A DNA stretch of 34,042 bases, from assembly GCA_026709265.1 (NCBI GenBank), contig JAPOTI010000135.1:1-34042 (forward strand), in the 5' to 3' direction. A model generated the notes under the pieces. That model was not told where the DNA came from. It searched no databases and was given only the letters and a program-made list of their open reading frames with translations. Position numbers and translations under genes: made by a program. Source of the stretch: Paracoccaceae bacterium. Lineage in GTDB: Bacteria; Pseudomonadota; Alphaproteobacteria; Rhodobacterales; Rhodobacteraceae. This document shows positions 6,997 through 14,861 of the stretch, piece after piece (positions within the stretch are counted from its first letter, which is position 1; every line of letters begins with the position of its first letter).

Positions 6997-7986
6997 TCAG
7001 GATGAAAGGCGCGCGCGCTTCCCTGAACAAACCGAACAATCCGGTCTTTGTCCATATTTGACGACCCGGGTTTCACCCCACAGGGCATCGTAAATCAATA
7101 GACTGCCGTGCAACGGTGAGCCCGCACTGGTGAGCACCTTGATGGCCTCAGTTGCCATCATTGATCCGACAATGCCGGGAAGGGCACCCATAACACCTGC
7201 CTCTGCACAGGACGGGACCAAATCAGCACTGGGTTGCACCGGAAAAAGACATTCCATGCATGGCGCTTCGCGGCCCGGATCGACAACCGTGACCTGTCCT
7301 TCCCACTGACTGATGGCGCCCGAGACCAGAGAAATATTCTTCTCAATGCAGATCCGGTTGACCAGTAATCGCGTTGCGAAATTGTCTGACCCGTCAAGAA
7401 CGATGTCAATGTCGTCAAGCATTTCGGCATGAGCCGAATCCAACCTGCCCTCTATCGGTTCCGTCACGACATGCGGATTCAGGAATCGAATCGCCCGGGC
7501 CGCAGATTCGGCCTTATTTTGCCCCACGGTACTGTCCGTGTGGATGATCTGGCGTTGCAGATTGGAAAGCTCCACGCGATCATCATCGATAACCCTGATC
7601 ATTCCAATCCCCGCTGCTGCAAGATACAGGAGCGCGGGCGATCCAAGACCACCCGCTCCAACGACAGCAACGCGGGCATGTTTGAGTTTTCTTTGTCCCT
7701 CACCGCCTATTTCCCGCAACATGATATGTCGCGAGTATCGTTCCAGCTCCACCGAAGAAAAGGTTCCGGCTTTTGGCGGAACAGTTTCCGGGGGTTTGAC
7801 GGCCCTGCGGCGCAGGCGCCGCATGAAAGCCGCATAGACAAACAGGAAGCCGACCACCCCGAGAATGGAAATCCAAAATGACCCGGCAGCGGATTCGGAT
7901 AGGTCTGCCGCGGCAAAGACAGGAGTCGACAAGATCAACTGCCCGCTAATCGTTGCACCTGCAAAAGAAAAACCCGTCGCGATCAT
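6997..7986 (-). CDS. moeB: ThiF/MoeB-type adenylyltransferase with N-terminal membrane extension
   Basis: This E1-like enzyme adenylates the C-terminal glycine of a small sulfur carrier (MoaD or ThiS), a step in molybdopterin or thiamine synthesis. Visible features are the nucleotide motif VVGAGGLGSPALL (about 108-120), DDDRVELSNLQRQ, DGSDNFATR, the putative catalytic cysteine in SCAEAGVMG, and zinc cysteines CMEC and CSVC near the C terminus. The first 75 residues are unusual: a hydrophobic stretch at about 5-27 and another at about 38-55, then an arginine-rich RRLRRR stretch and a linker. The start is supported because it shares an ATGA overlap with the dut stop. The enzyme would thus be membrane-tethered with its catalytic part in the cytoplasm. 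A MoaD-like partner is encoded at 17201. MoeB versus ThiF cannot be separated with certainty. Confidence 0.85.
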   Translation of the reverse strand: MIATGFSFAGATISGQLILSTPVFAAADLSESAAGSFWISILGVVGFLFVYAAFMRRLRRRAVKPPETVPPKAGTFSSVELERYSRHIMLREIGGEGQRKLKHARVAVVGAGGLGSPALLYLAAAGIGMIRVIDDDRVELSNLQRQIIHTDSTVGQNKAESAARAIRFLNPHVVTEPIEGRLDSAHAEMLDDIDIVLDGSDNFATRLLVNRICIEKNISLVSGAISQWEGQVTVVDPGREAPCMECLFPVQPSADLVPSCAEAGVMGALPGIVGSMMATEAIKVLTSAGSPLHGSLLIYDALWGETRVVKYGQRPDCSVCSGKRARLSS

Positions 7987-8450
7987 CGTTGACCGGTGGA
8001 ACCAAAGCCTCCCGCTCCGCGTCCAGTCTCATTCATGGTCTCACACCACTGGAATAAGACTGACCTTGCTTGGGAGATGACCAGCTGGGCGATCCGGTCA
8101 CCATGATGGACTGAATACGGCTCTGGACCGTGATTGATAAGAATGACACCCACTTCTCCACGATAATCACTGTCGATTGTCCCCGGTGTATTCAACACGG
8201 TGACCCCAAATCGTACAGCAAGTCCCGAACGGGGACGAATCTGCCCCTCAAAACCAGGTGGAATCTGCATGATCAAGCCAAGCGGAATGAGGCAGTGCCG
8301 CCCCGATTCAATCAGGATTCCATCATCGCGCTGTCGTGATGGCAAATTGGCACACAGATCCGCCCCTGCTGCTCCTGCAGACTGGAAACACGGGGGCGGG
8401 ATTGCCGGATCAGCTTCTTCTGTGTGCGTTATGCGAATAACCGGGGTCAT
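7983..8450 (-). CDS. dut: Deoxyuridine 5'-triphosphate nucleotidohydrolase (dUTPase)
   Basis: The 155-residue protein hydrolyses dUTP to dUMP and pyrophosphate, keeping uracil out of DNA and supplying dUMP for dTMP synthesis. All five trimeric dUTPase motifs are present in order: AGADL near residue 28, PRSGLAV, GTIDSDYRGE, GDRIAQLVI, and the glycine-rich C-terminal RGAGGFGSTG arm. The length is normal for the family. It overlaps coaBC upstream and the ThiF/MoeB gene downstream by four bases each (ATGA), so the three form a translationally coupled operon, an order familiar in alphaproteobacteria. Confidence 0.95.
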   Translation of the reverse strand: MTPVIRITHTEEADPAIPPPCFQSAGAAGADLCANLPSRQRDDGILIESGRHCLIPLGLIMQIPPGFEGQIRPRSGLAVRFGVTVLNTPGTIDSDYRGEVGVILINHGPEPYSVHHGDRIAQLVISQARSVLFQWCETMNETGRGAGGFGSTGQR

Positions 8451-9646
8451 TGTGCCAGGAGTTCTGCAGCGATCAGGTCAGCCAGATGCCCCGCGAATTC
8501 TGCCTTCGATTGACGCGGCAGTTGGTTCTCGCCGTTTTCAGTGATGATCACTGGCTGATTCTCATCACCGCCCAGAATTCCTGAGCCGGCACTCACGTCA
8601 TTGGCAACGATCCAATCGCAACCTTTTTGTCGCAGTTTCCCAAGGGCATTCTCAATGACATTTTCCGTTTCCGCAGCAAATCCGATAACAAGTGATGGTC
8701 GGGTCTCTGTCAACTGTGAGATCTCTGCCAGAATATCCGGATTCTCCCGGAGTCTGAGGTTTGGCGGCGCAGCTTCCGACTTCCGAATCTTGGATCCTCG
8801 AACGGCATCGGCTTTCCAGTCGGTCACTGCGGCGGCAAAAACAGCGGCATCAACGGGAAGCGCTGCGCGCGTCGCGTACAACATTTCATCTGCCGTCTCT
8901 ACAGCGACAATTTGCGCATTCGGAGGCAGTGCCACGGATGCCGGTCCCGTCACGAAAACCACCTCAGCGCCACGTGCCTGCAGCGCTTTTGCGATTTCGG
9001 TTCCCTGGCGACCCGATGACCGATTGGCAATCACTCTGACCGGATCAACAGGTTCCCAGGTGGGGCCAGATGTGACAAGAATACGGCGACCGCACAACAG
9101 GCACTGCGCCGGAAAATGACAGATTGCAGACAGGATGCTATGGGGTTCACTCATCCGCCCTGGACCTGTCTCTCCGCAGGCCATCGGCCCGTTTTCGGGC
9201 CCGACAAAATGAACCCCATGGTGACGCAGGGTTTTCACATTGTGCTGCGTGGCAGGATGTTGCCACATTCGCACATTCATCGCCGGTGCAACCAGAACCG
9301 GTTTGTCGGTCGCGAGAAGAACCGTGGAAGCCAGATCGTCGGCCAGCCCGTTTGCCATCTTGGCCAGAAGATCCGCCGTTGCCGGGACGACGGCAACAAG
9401 GTCAGACTGCCGTGACAGCTGGATGTGATCCATACGTGCTTCTTCGTGCGGGTCAAAGATCTCCACACGAACCTGCTCCCCACACAAGGCCGCGACTGAT
9501 AACGGAGTGACAAACTGTTGGGCTGCGCGCGTCATCACTGGCGTCACCGATAGACCGGCTTCCCGCAGTTGCCGAATCAATTCCAAGCATTTGTAGGCAG
9601 CGATTCCCCCGCCAATGATAAGGAGTACGCGCAGAACTGACGTCAC
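8447..9646 (-). CDS. coaBC: Phosphopantothenoylcysteine decarboxylase/phosphopantothenate-cysteine ligase
   Basis: This bifunctional coenzyme A enzyme (Dfp) joins cysteine to 4'-phosphopantothenate and then decarboxylates the product with FMN. The N-terminal CoaC half shows IGGGIAAYKCLEL, the FMN/substrate segment and PAMNVRMW. The C-terminal CoaB half starts near residue 185 with VTSGPTWEPVDPVR and NRSSGRQG, and carries AAVTDWK. GTG 9646 (399 residues) is preferred over the longer frame to 9712, since an AGGAAAGG stretch lies upstream and the protein then starts, as usual, just before the first beta strand. It is the first gene of the coaBC-dut-ThiF/MoeB run. Confidence 0.94.
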   Translation of the reverse strand: MTSVLRVLLIIGGGIAAYKCLELIRQLREAGLSVTPVMTRAAQQFVTPLSVAALCGEQVRVEIFDPHEEARMDHIQLSRQSDLVAVVPATADLLAKMANGLADDLASTVLLATDKPVLVAPAMNVRMWQHPATQHNVKTLRHHGVHFVGPENGPMACGETGPGRMSEPHSILSAICHFPAQCLLCGRRILVTSGPTWEPVDPVRVIANRSSGRQGTEIAKALQARGAEVVFVTGPASVALPPNAQIVAVETADEMLYATRAALPVDAAVFAAAVTDWKADAVRGSKIRKSEAAPPNLRLRENPDILAEISQLTETRPSLVIGFAAETENVIENALGKLRQKGCDWIVANDVSAGSGILGGDENQPVIITENGENQLPRQSKAEFAGHLADLIAAELLAQ

Positions 9647-9940
9647 GACCTTGTCGCCTTTCCTGAAACTTTCCTGTCGTTTATTCCCTTGTTTGCAGAT
9701 TGCCAAACTCAAGCCGAAATTTGGGCTGTCCAGTCAAACCCGACACGGCCTTCAGACTCTGTCGAAAGGCGTGTTCCGGCAGTGCTGTTTTCGTGTCATG
9801 GAGATGACCTGTCACTGTCGGTCTGACGCGCTATTTGGACGGCATTCCATGTCACGCCAAGTGATGACATTGCACAAGAAAACCGCCAGTCGGCGAAAAT
9901 CAACGGCTCTCTCGGAAGCGCCACTTGCATTCATCTGAAT
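9647..9940. other. Divergent promoter region between coaBC and cobU
   Basis: About 300 bases without a credible gene; the plus-strand frame at 9615-9938 does not resemble a protein. Small inverted repeats are present (GTCAT-GGAG-ATGAC at 9797-9810). I looked for a cobalamin riboswitch ahead of cobU and did not find a convincing B12 box or the conserved core. Confidence 0.4.
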
Positions 9941-9956
9941 TGTGATCAAAATCACA
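9941..9956. promoter_or_regulatory. Perfect CRP/FNR-type palindrome at the cobU start
   Basis: TGTGATCAAAATCACA matches the CRP consensus TGTGA-N6-TCACA exactly, and the symmetry extends to TTGTGAT/ATCACAA (9940-9957). It ends three bases before the ATG of cobU, so there is no room for a ribosome site or a downstream promoter. Binding here would be expected to block transcription or initiation rather than activate cobU, unless it acts on another promoter. Confidence 0.5.
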
Positions 9957-9959
9957 ATC

Positions 9960-10502
9960 ATGGTAGCAAAACTCGTTTTAGTTCTGGGCGGTGCGTCCTG
10001 TGGAAAAACCGCCTTGGCCCAGCAAATGACAGAAAGATGGGGCGAGTCTCCCGCCTATATTGCAACTGCTGAGCCGTTCGATCCGGAAATGAAAGAAAAA
10101 ATCCACCGGCACCGCGCTACGCGTGGAGACAACTGGATCACCATTGAAGAACCCCTGAAAATCGCTGAAATTCTTCAAGATCAAGGTGATTGGAATGCAG
10201 TACTTATCGATTGCCTGACCATGTGGGTGATGAATCTCATCATCGCAGATACCGATGTGACCAACGCTACGGTCAACCTTATTGACGCCGCAATCGGATG
10301 TCCGGTCCCTGTAGTTATGGTTTCAGGCGAAACCGGAATGGGAATTGTGCCATCCGGCAAACTGTCACGACAGTTCTCGCAAGAATTGGGGCAGGTGAAT
10401 CAGTTGATTGCGTCTCAGGCGAACCTGGTGATTCTAACCGTTGCCGGTCTGCCGATTGCGCTCAAGGGATCTATACCGGAATGTCTTCAATCAACAATGT
10501 GA
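9960..10502 (+). CDS. cobU: Adenosylcobinamide kinase/adenosylcobinamide-phosphate guanylyltransferase
   Basis: The 180-residue enzyme (CobU/CobP) phosphorylates adenosylcobinamide and then transfers GMP to it, activating it for lower-ligand attachment in vitamin B12 synthesis. The P-loop is G10-GASC-G15-K16-T17. The histidine that receives GMP lies in the HRHRATRGDNW segment, and the characteristic DCLTMWVMN and VSGETGMGIVPSGKLSR stretches follow. ATG 9960 begins the family-typical start; an in-frame GTG at 9942 would add six residues. Neither has a ribosome site, and the start is covered by a CRP-like palindrome. The 3' end overlaps the phosphatase gene by 22 bases, so these two nucleotide-loop assembly genes are linked. 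Confidence 0.9.
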   Translation: MVAKLVLVLGGASCGKTALAQQMTERWGESPAYIATAEPFDPEMKEKIHRHRATRGDNWITIEEPLKIAEILQDQGDWNAVLIDCLTMWVMNLIIADTDVTNATVNLIDAAIGCPVPVVMVSGETGMGIVPSGKLSRQFSQELGQVNQLIASQANLVILTVAGLPIALKGSIPECLQSTM

Positions 10503-11068
10503 TCTGGATCCGGCATGCCATTACGCATACCAGGACCCTGGTCGGATGGACCGATATCGAGGCTGATCTCTCCGATGTCGTGACCCTTTCCCGGCTCCGG
10601 AACCGACTGCCAGAAGATGCAATTGTCGTATCTTCCGACCTGAAACGCGCCAGCCAGACCGCTGACGCAATTGTCGGCCGTCGCCGCCGTCTGCCGGATG
10701 ACCGCGGTTTGCGTGAAATTCACTTCGGCTTGTGGGAAGGCAAGACAACAAAAGAAATTGAAATGTCGCATCCTGTCATTTCACGTCGCTTTTGGACCAA
10801 TCCCCGGGGCGTGTCCCCGCCACAAGGTGAAAGCTGGCAGGATGTCGGATTCCGTGCAAGTGACTCAATTGATCGATTGATACAACAGTTTCCGGGGGAT
10901 ACGATTGTCGCTGTCGCGCATTTCGGGACCATTCTGTCGCAGGCCTGTCGGGCCAATAATGCCGATCAGGAAACTCTCTTCGCCACATCCATCGCCAATC
11001 TCTCGATGACGATACTGCGTCATGATGGAGATCACCGGGAATTGTTGGAGTTCAGCAAGATGCCATGA
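10481..11068 (+). CDS. cobC: Histidine phosphatase family protein, probable alpha-ribazole phosphatase
   Basis: The 195-residue protein belongs to the phosphoglycerate-mutase-like phosphatases: the phospho-histidine motif is R11-H12-A13 near the N terminus, then SSDLKRASQTA, the acidic REIHFGLWEGK segment and the second histidine in VAHFGTI. ATG 10481 is chosen because AAGGGA (10464-10469) lies eleven bases upstream. Overlap with cobU makes alpha-ribazole-5'-phosphate phosphatase (CobC/CobZ role) the best functional guess; family membership alone does not fix the substrate. It ends 131 bases before the convergent gshB stop. Confidence 0.8.
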   Translation: MSSINNVIWIRHAITHTRTLVGWTDIEADLSDVVTLSRLRNRLPEDAIVVSSDLKRASQTADAIVGRRRRLPDDRGLREIHFGLWEGKTTKEIEMSHPVISRRFWTNPRGVSPPQGESWQDVGFRASDSIDRLIQQFPGDTIVAVAHFGTILSQACRANNADQETLFATSIANLSMTILRHDGDHRELLEFSKMP

Positions 11069-11199
11069 AAGGTGCAGCAATCATTGAGTGACCTCCAGGC
11101 GTCAAGACATTTTCGTTCGGCTTGGGATTCAATGGCGGCGACGCGATAGCCACGTATCGCATGGATGAGTTGCTGGCCCAGATGGGTGATGACGAATCA

Positions 11200-12165
11200 T
11201 CATACTGTATGATCGACACTCTCACTTCGGACCTTTGTTTCAATGGCGTCCCATACCAGGTCAGTCACAGAGAGACCGTCAAACCGTGCAATCTCAACCA
11301 ACCCTGTTGGCGAGGTCACATTGATTTCAGTCAACCATCCATCAATGACATCGATGCCTACAAAAACCTGTCCGTGCGATGCCAGAAACGGGCCGATTCG
11401 CTGACAAATCTCTCTTTCTTGCGTGGTGAGTTGTGCTGCCTCGGCACGACCGCCAACATGCAGGTTGGAACGCGCTTCGTCAGCCGCCGGAATACGGTTC
11501 AATGCACCAACCGGCTTTCCATCCACAAGAATAATTCTCTTATCGCCATCGCGGACCTTGGGCAGATACTTTTGTACGATAATCGGCTCACGACTCGAGT
11601 CAAGAAACATCTCGCACAATGCATTGAAATTCAGATCATCCTGACGGAGAACAAAAACGCCCGAACCTCCATTCCCGTAAAGCGGCTTAAGCACAATCTC
11701 CCGGTAACGCTCTCGAAACTCGCTGATCGCATCTGTATCGCGAGAAATCAGGGTCGGCGGCGTCAGATCAGGAAATTGAAGCGGTAACAATTTCTCAGGT
11801 TGATTGCGCACCCAAAAGGGATCGTTAACCACCACAACCTTATCTGAAACCCGATCCAACAGATAGGTTGTCGTAATGTAAGACATATCGAAGGGCGGAT
11901 CCTGCCGCAGGAGAATCACATCACATTCATCGAGATTCCGAACCTCTTGCTGACCGTGGTCAAAATGGCCTCCAATTCTCTCTCCCGCAGTCAATGTCCA
12001 TCCGCGTGCCATAACCTTTCCAGTCGTAACAGTCAGATTCCCAGGCAAATAGTAAAAGAGAGAATGTTGGCGTGACTGTGCTGCCACGGCCAAGGCGAAT
12101 GTGCTGTCCGTTTGAAAATTGATGGTATCAATAGGGTCCATCTGAATCGCAACATTCAGTTTCAT
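11200..12165 (-). CDS. gshB: Glutathione synthetase
   Basis: The 321-residue ATP-grasp ligase adds glycine to gamma-glutamylcysteine. The prokaryotic GshB pattern is clear: N-terminal VAIQMDPIDTINFQTDSTFA, the LRQDPPFDMSYITTTYLLD block, NDPFWVRNQPEK, ATP-grasp segments IVLKPLYGNGGSGVF and GGRAEAAQLT, and the metal-binding end VFVGIDVIDGWLTEINVTSP. Length is typical. GGAG lies nine bases before the ATG. It is downstream of rsmI on the same strand, separated by about 490 bases in which the usual yraN gene is not recognisable. Confidence 0.95.
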   Translation of the reverse strand: MKLNVAIQMDPIDTINFQTDSTFALAVAAQSRQHSLFYYLPGNLTVTTGKVMARGWTLTAGERIGGHFDHGQQEVRNLDECDVILLRQDPPFDMSYITTTYLLDRVSDKVVVVNDPFWVRNQPEKLLPLQFPDLTPPTLISRDTDAISEFRERYREIVLKPLYGNGGSGVFVLRQDDLNFNALCEMFLDSSREPIIVQKYLPKVRDGDKRIILVDGKPVGALNRIPAADEARSNLHVGGRAEAAQLTTQEREICQRIGPFLASHGQVFVGIDVIDGWLTEINVTSPTGLVEIARFDGLSVTDLVWDAIETKVRSESVDHTV

Positions 12166-12658
12166 CCTCGAAACTCCCGCTTCACTTCACCATCGCCCGC
12201 AAGACATTGTCGCAATGATGCTTTCAACCCATATCTTCCGACAGAACTGGTGCTTCACGAACCTTCTGGCAAAACCAAGAGGTCAGGGCATCAAGAACAC
12301 TGACTGACCCGACAAATCAATGGGTTTATTGCCAACCCATCTTGTGGCGCCCGGGCATTGGTTGACCCAAAGCCATGGATGACAATGGATCATCGCTCGA
12401 GCGAAATATGCCAGACTGCAACAGCATTCAACGAAGGCATCACAAGAGAGTGTATCCCGGATGTATGGCGCACACCAATGCCGGCTGTCCGGCCTTTCAT
12501 CTGAGGATACGGGTCCGGCAATCATTGAGAAATCAGACACAAACGGATCCGTGATCTCCCGAAATCCACATCTTGCCAAAACACAATTGTCAGACCCGTT
12601 ATGACGTCTTCGAGAAGCACCCCAGACAAGATTGATCGTGACGGTCATCACGTTTCAC
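12166..12658. other. Gap between rsmI and gshB without a recognisable gene
   Basis: In many proteobacteria this position holds yraN (UPF0102). The only minus-strand frame of that size (12283-12651, about 122 codons) shows none of the expected YraN pattern, such as GEIDLI or VFVEVK, and is rich in Cys, His and Trp. I found no yraN-like segment in the other minus-strand frames by eye. The gap may be a decayed remnant or simple spacer. Confidence 0.45.
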
Positions 12659-13555
12659 TCAGCTTCTCGCTGGCTCGTCACCGCTCATTCGGAGTGCCAG
12701 CCGATAGATGTCACGCTTTCTTGCACCATGCAGGTGAACTGCAGCTTCGACAGCTTCCCGAAAAGTCAGTCGAGACATGAGATCGGTCAGATCCTGTTCC
12801 AGTGCCATCCTGGAATATTCAACCGGTGTGCGATCAACAAGAATCACGATTTCACCCTTCGGTGTCTCAGCAGCGGCACGCGCCGCCAATTCATCGGCAT
12901 TACCTTGCCAGACCTCCTCGAACTTTTTGGTTATTTCTCGACAAACAACCGTCGGCCTTGAGCCGCCCAGAATATCACAAATTGCCCGTAGCGAATCAGC
13001 GAGCCGACGTGCCGTCTCGAAAAATATCAAGGTGGCCTGAATGTCGGCCAACTCCTCGAGCCGTCTTGCCCGCGCTTGCGGCTTTGCGGGGAGGAATCCA
13101 GCAAAAAGGAAACGATCGGTTGGAAGTCCGGAGATGGACAATGCGGCAATCGCCGCGCATGGGCCAGGAACAACGTGAATTGCGATCCCGGCTGCCACCG
13201 CCTCACGAACAAGTTTGTGTCCAGGATCAGCAATGAGGGGTGACCCCGCTTCACAGATCAGACATACGCGCCTCCCGGCATTGAGTTCAGACAGGAGAAC
13301 GGGTCTTCGCCGGGCGCCATTGCCATCATGATAGGAAACCAATTGTCTGCCGGAAAGCGCAATCTCATATATCGCCATGAGCTTGCGTGCCGTGCGGGTA
13401 TCTTCGGCTGCGAGGATATCGGCATGTTGAATCACGTCAAGGGCACGCAGGGTGATATCGCGTGCGGTACCAATCGGTGTTGCGACCAGATATAAGCCGG
13501 GCGCAAGGTTCGGATGCTTTTCCAGCGCCGGACTCGTCGTCGATACAGTGGCCAT
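12659..13555 (-). CDS. rsmI: 16S rRNA (cytidine1402-2'-O)-methyltransferase
   Basis: RsmI uses S-adenosylmethionine to methylate the ribose of C1402 in the ribosomal P site. The tetrapyrrole-methylase fold shows in order: LYLVATPIGTARDITLRAL, ADILAAEDTRTARKLM, the SYHDGN segment, ICEAGSPLIADPG, VVPGPCAAIAALSISGL and FLFAGFLPAK, with a conserved C-terminal helical tail. ATG 13555 gives 298 residues, the normal length; the frame could extend to 13714 but would overlap the divergent lipoprotein gene. A 12-base palindrome (GATTC-TC-GAATC, 13556-13567) lies immediately upstream of the ATG. Confidence 0.93.
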   Translation of the reverse strand: MATVSTTSPALEKHPNLAPGLYLVATPIGTARDITLRALDVIQHADILAAEDTRTARKLMAIYEIALSGRQLVSYHDGNGARRRPVLLSELNAGRRVCLICEAGSPLIADPGHKLVREAVAAGIAIHVVPGPCAAIAALSISGLPTDRFLFAGFLPAKPQARARRLEELADIQATLIFFETARRLADSLRAICDILGGSRPTVVCREITKKFEEVWQGNADELAARAAAETPKGEIVILVDRTPVEYSRMALEQDLTDLMSRLTFREAVEAAVHLHGARKRDIYRLALRMSGDEPARS

Positions 13556-13579
13556 GATTCTCGAATCAAAAAGTGGGAT

Positions 13580-13607
13580 TTGTATTGCAACGGTTTGGCT
13601 GTAAAAT
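13580..13607 (+). promoter_or_regulatory. Candidate sigma-70 promoter for the LpoA-like gene
   Basis: TTGTAT (13580-13585) and TAAAAT (13602-13607) are separated by 16 bases. The -10 matches the consensus at five of six positions, the -35 only at three. Transcription would start about 20 bases before the GGAGG ribosome site and the ATG at 13638. Confidence 0.35.
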
Positions 13608-13637
13608 CCAGCACGAGTACAACAAGCGGAGGTCAAT

Positions 13638-14816
13638 ATGACACGCATCTCGATACGCCTGGCAGGAACGGCTGCATTAGTGGCTTGTGGGTTACTCCTT
13701 TCCGCCTGCGGCAATGAGGTCTCGGGACCTGCTGTACCTCTGCCGGAGCGGCAGGAAACTCAGTCATCAGGCATGATCGCACTGTTGCTCCCCTATGGAG
13801 ATGAAAGCAGAAAAGACTTGATGGCTCTTGCCGAAAGCCTCGAGAACAGTGCGAGACTAGCAGTACGGGACAGTCCCACTGGCACGATCGACCTGAGAAT
13901 TTATTCCACCAGCGGAACCGCTGAGGGCGCAGCATCAGCTGCACAAACAGCCCTTGCAGATGGTGCTTCAGTCATCCTCGGCCCCGTATTCAGGGATGCG
14001 GCAACCAGTGCCGCTGCAGTCGCTGCCGCTCAACGGGTACCGGTACTCAGTTTCTCGAACGATTCATCGATTGTCGGTAACAATCTGTTCATTCTTGGTC
14101 ATACTTTCGAAAATTCAGCCGACAGAATCGTCCAGTTCGCTGCTGCCAATGGCCGTCGTGATATGCTCTCGATCTATGCCCGCAATGAACAGGGAATGAA
14201 GGGCAATAGTGCCATCGAAGCATCGATTGGAGACTATGACGCTGAGCTGGCTGGCAGTCTCAGTTATGAATTCTCGCAAATCGGAGTTGTCGACTCAGTT
14301 CCACAGGTCAAAGAGCTCGTGGAAACCACGGATGCTGACATCATCGTCTTCACTGCCGATACTGCAGGCGCACTTTCGTTACTTGGCACGCTCCTCCCCG
14401 AAGCCGGAATCGATATCGAACAAGTGCAGTTTGCCGGCCTCACGCGCTGGGATATCCCGGAAAGCAATTTGCGCAACAAAGGCCTCCAAGGCGGCTGGTT
14501 TCCCTTACCGGATCCCAATCTTTCGACCAGTTTCAGCTATCGATACCGGTATGAATTCGACCAAGTGCCCCACCCTCTCGCAGGATTGGCATATGATGGA
14601 ATCATTGCCGCAAGAAGTATGCTCAGCAGCAATTCAGCCCACGCAAATGTTGCTGCATTGCGTGCACCGGGCGGTTTTATCGGTGCAACCGGACCTTACC
14701 GTTTTCTGGCGGACGGGCATATTGAAAGAGCGCTGGCGGTTGCCGAGATTCGCAATTTCCGCGCCGAAATCATCTCTCCGGCACCGCGCCAATTTGCGGG
14801 TGAAAGTCCTTCCTAA
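13638..14816 (+). CDS. Penicillin-binding protein activator (LpoA-like) lipoprotein
   Basis: The 392-residue protein has a lipoprotein signal: basic start, hydrophobic core and lipobox L21-S-A-C24, so it is probably anchored by its lipidated cysteine. The rest is a type I periplasmic-binding-protein fold (Leu/Ile/Val-binding-like), with IALLLPYG at the start, ASVILGPVFRDAATSAAAVA, VPVLSFSND and LAYDGIIAARS. In proteobacteria the lipoprotein next to rsmI is LpoA, which activates the peptidoglycan synthase PBP1A. The start is certain: GGAGG (13628-13632) precedes the ATG by five bases. It is divergent from rsmI, 82 bases apart. The activator role is inferred from synteny and fold; a branched-chain amino-acid binding role is less likely. 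Confidence 0.8.
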   Translation: MTRISIRLAGTAALVACGLLLSACGNEVSGPAVPLPERQETQSSGMIALLLPYGDESRKDLMALAESLENSARLAVRDSPTGTIDLRIYSTSGTAEGAASAAQTALADGASVILGPVFRDAATSAAAVAAAQRVPVLSFSNDSSIVGNNLFILGHTFENSADRIVQFAAANGRRDMLSIYARNEQGMKGNSAIEASIGDYDAELAGSLSYEFSQIGVVDSVPQVKELVETTDADIIVFTADTAGALSLLGTLLPEAGIDIEQVQFAGLTRWDIPESNLRNKGLQGGWFPLPDPNLSTSFSYRYRYEFDQVPHPLAGLAYDGIIAARSMLSSNSAHANVAALRAPGGFIGATGPYRFLADGHIERALAVAEIRNFRAEIISPAPRQFAGESPS

Positions 14817-14861
14817 CTGCAATCTGTCAAGAATCGATTGCATTGATCCGACAGCAGATCG

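Noticed and set aside
9713-9940. Possible cobalamin riboswitch ahead of cobU
   Set aside because: A GGAGATGACCTG string near 9800 loosely recalls a B12 box, but the conserved core and spacing are missing.
12283-12651. Minus-strand frame of 122 codons where yraN would be expected
   Set aside because: None of the conserved YraN segments is present, and the Cys/His/Trp-rich content is unlike a real protein.
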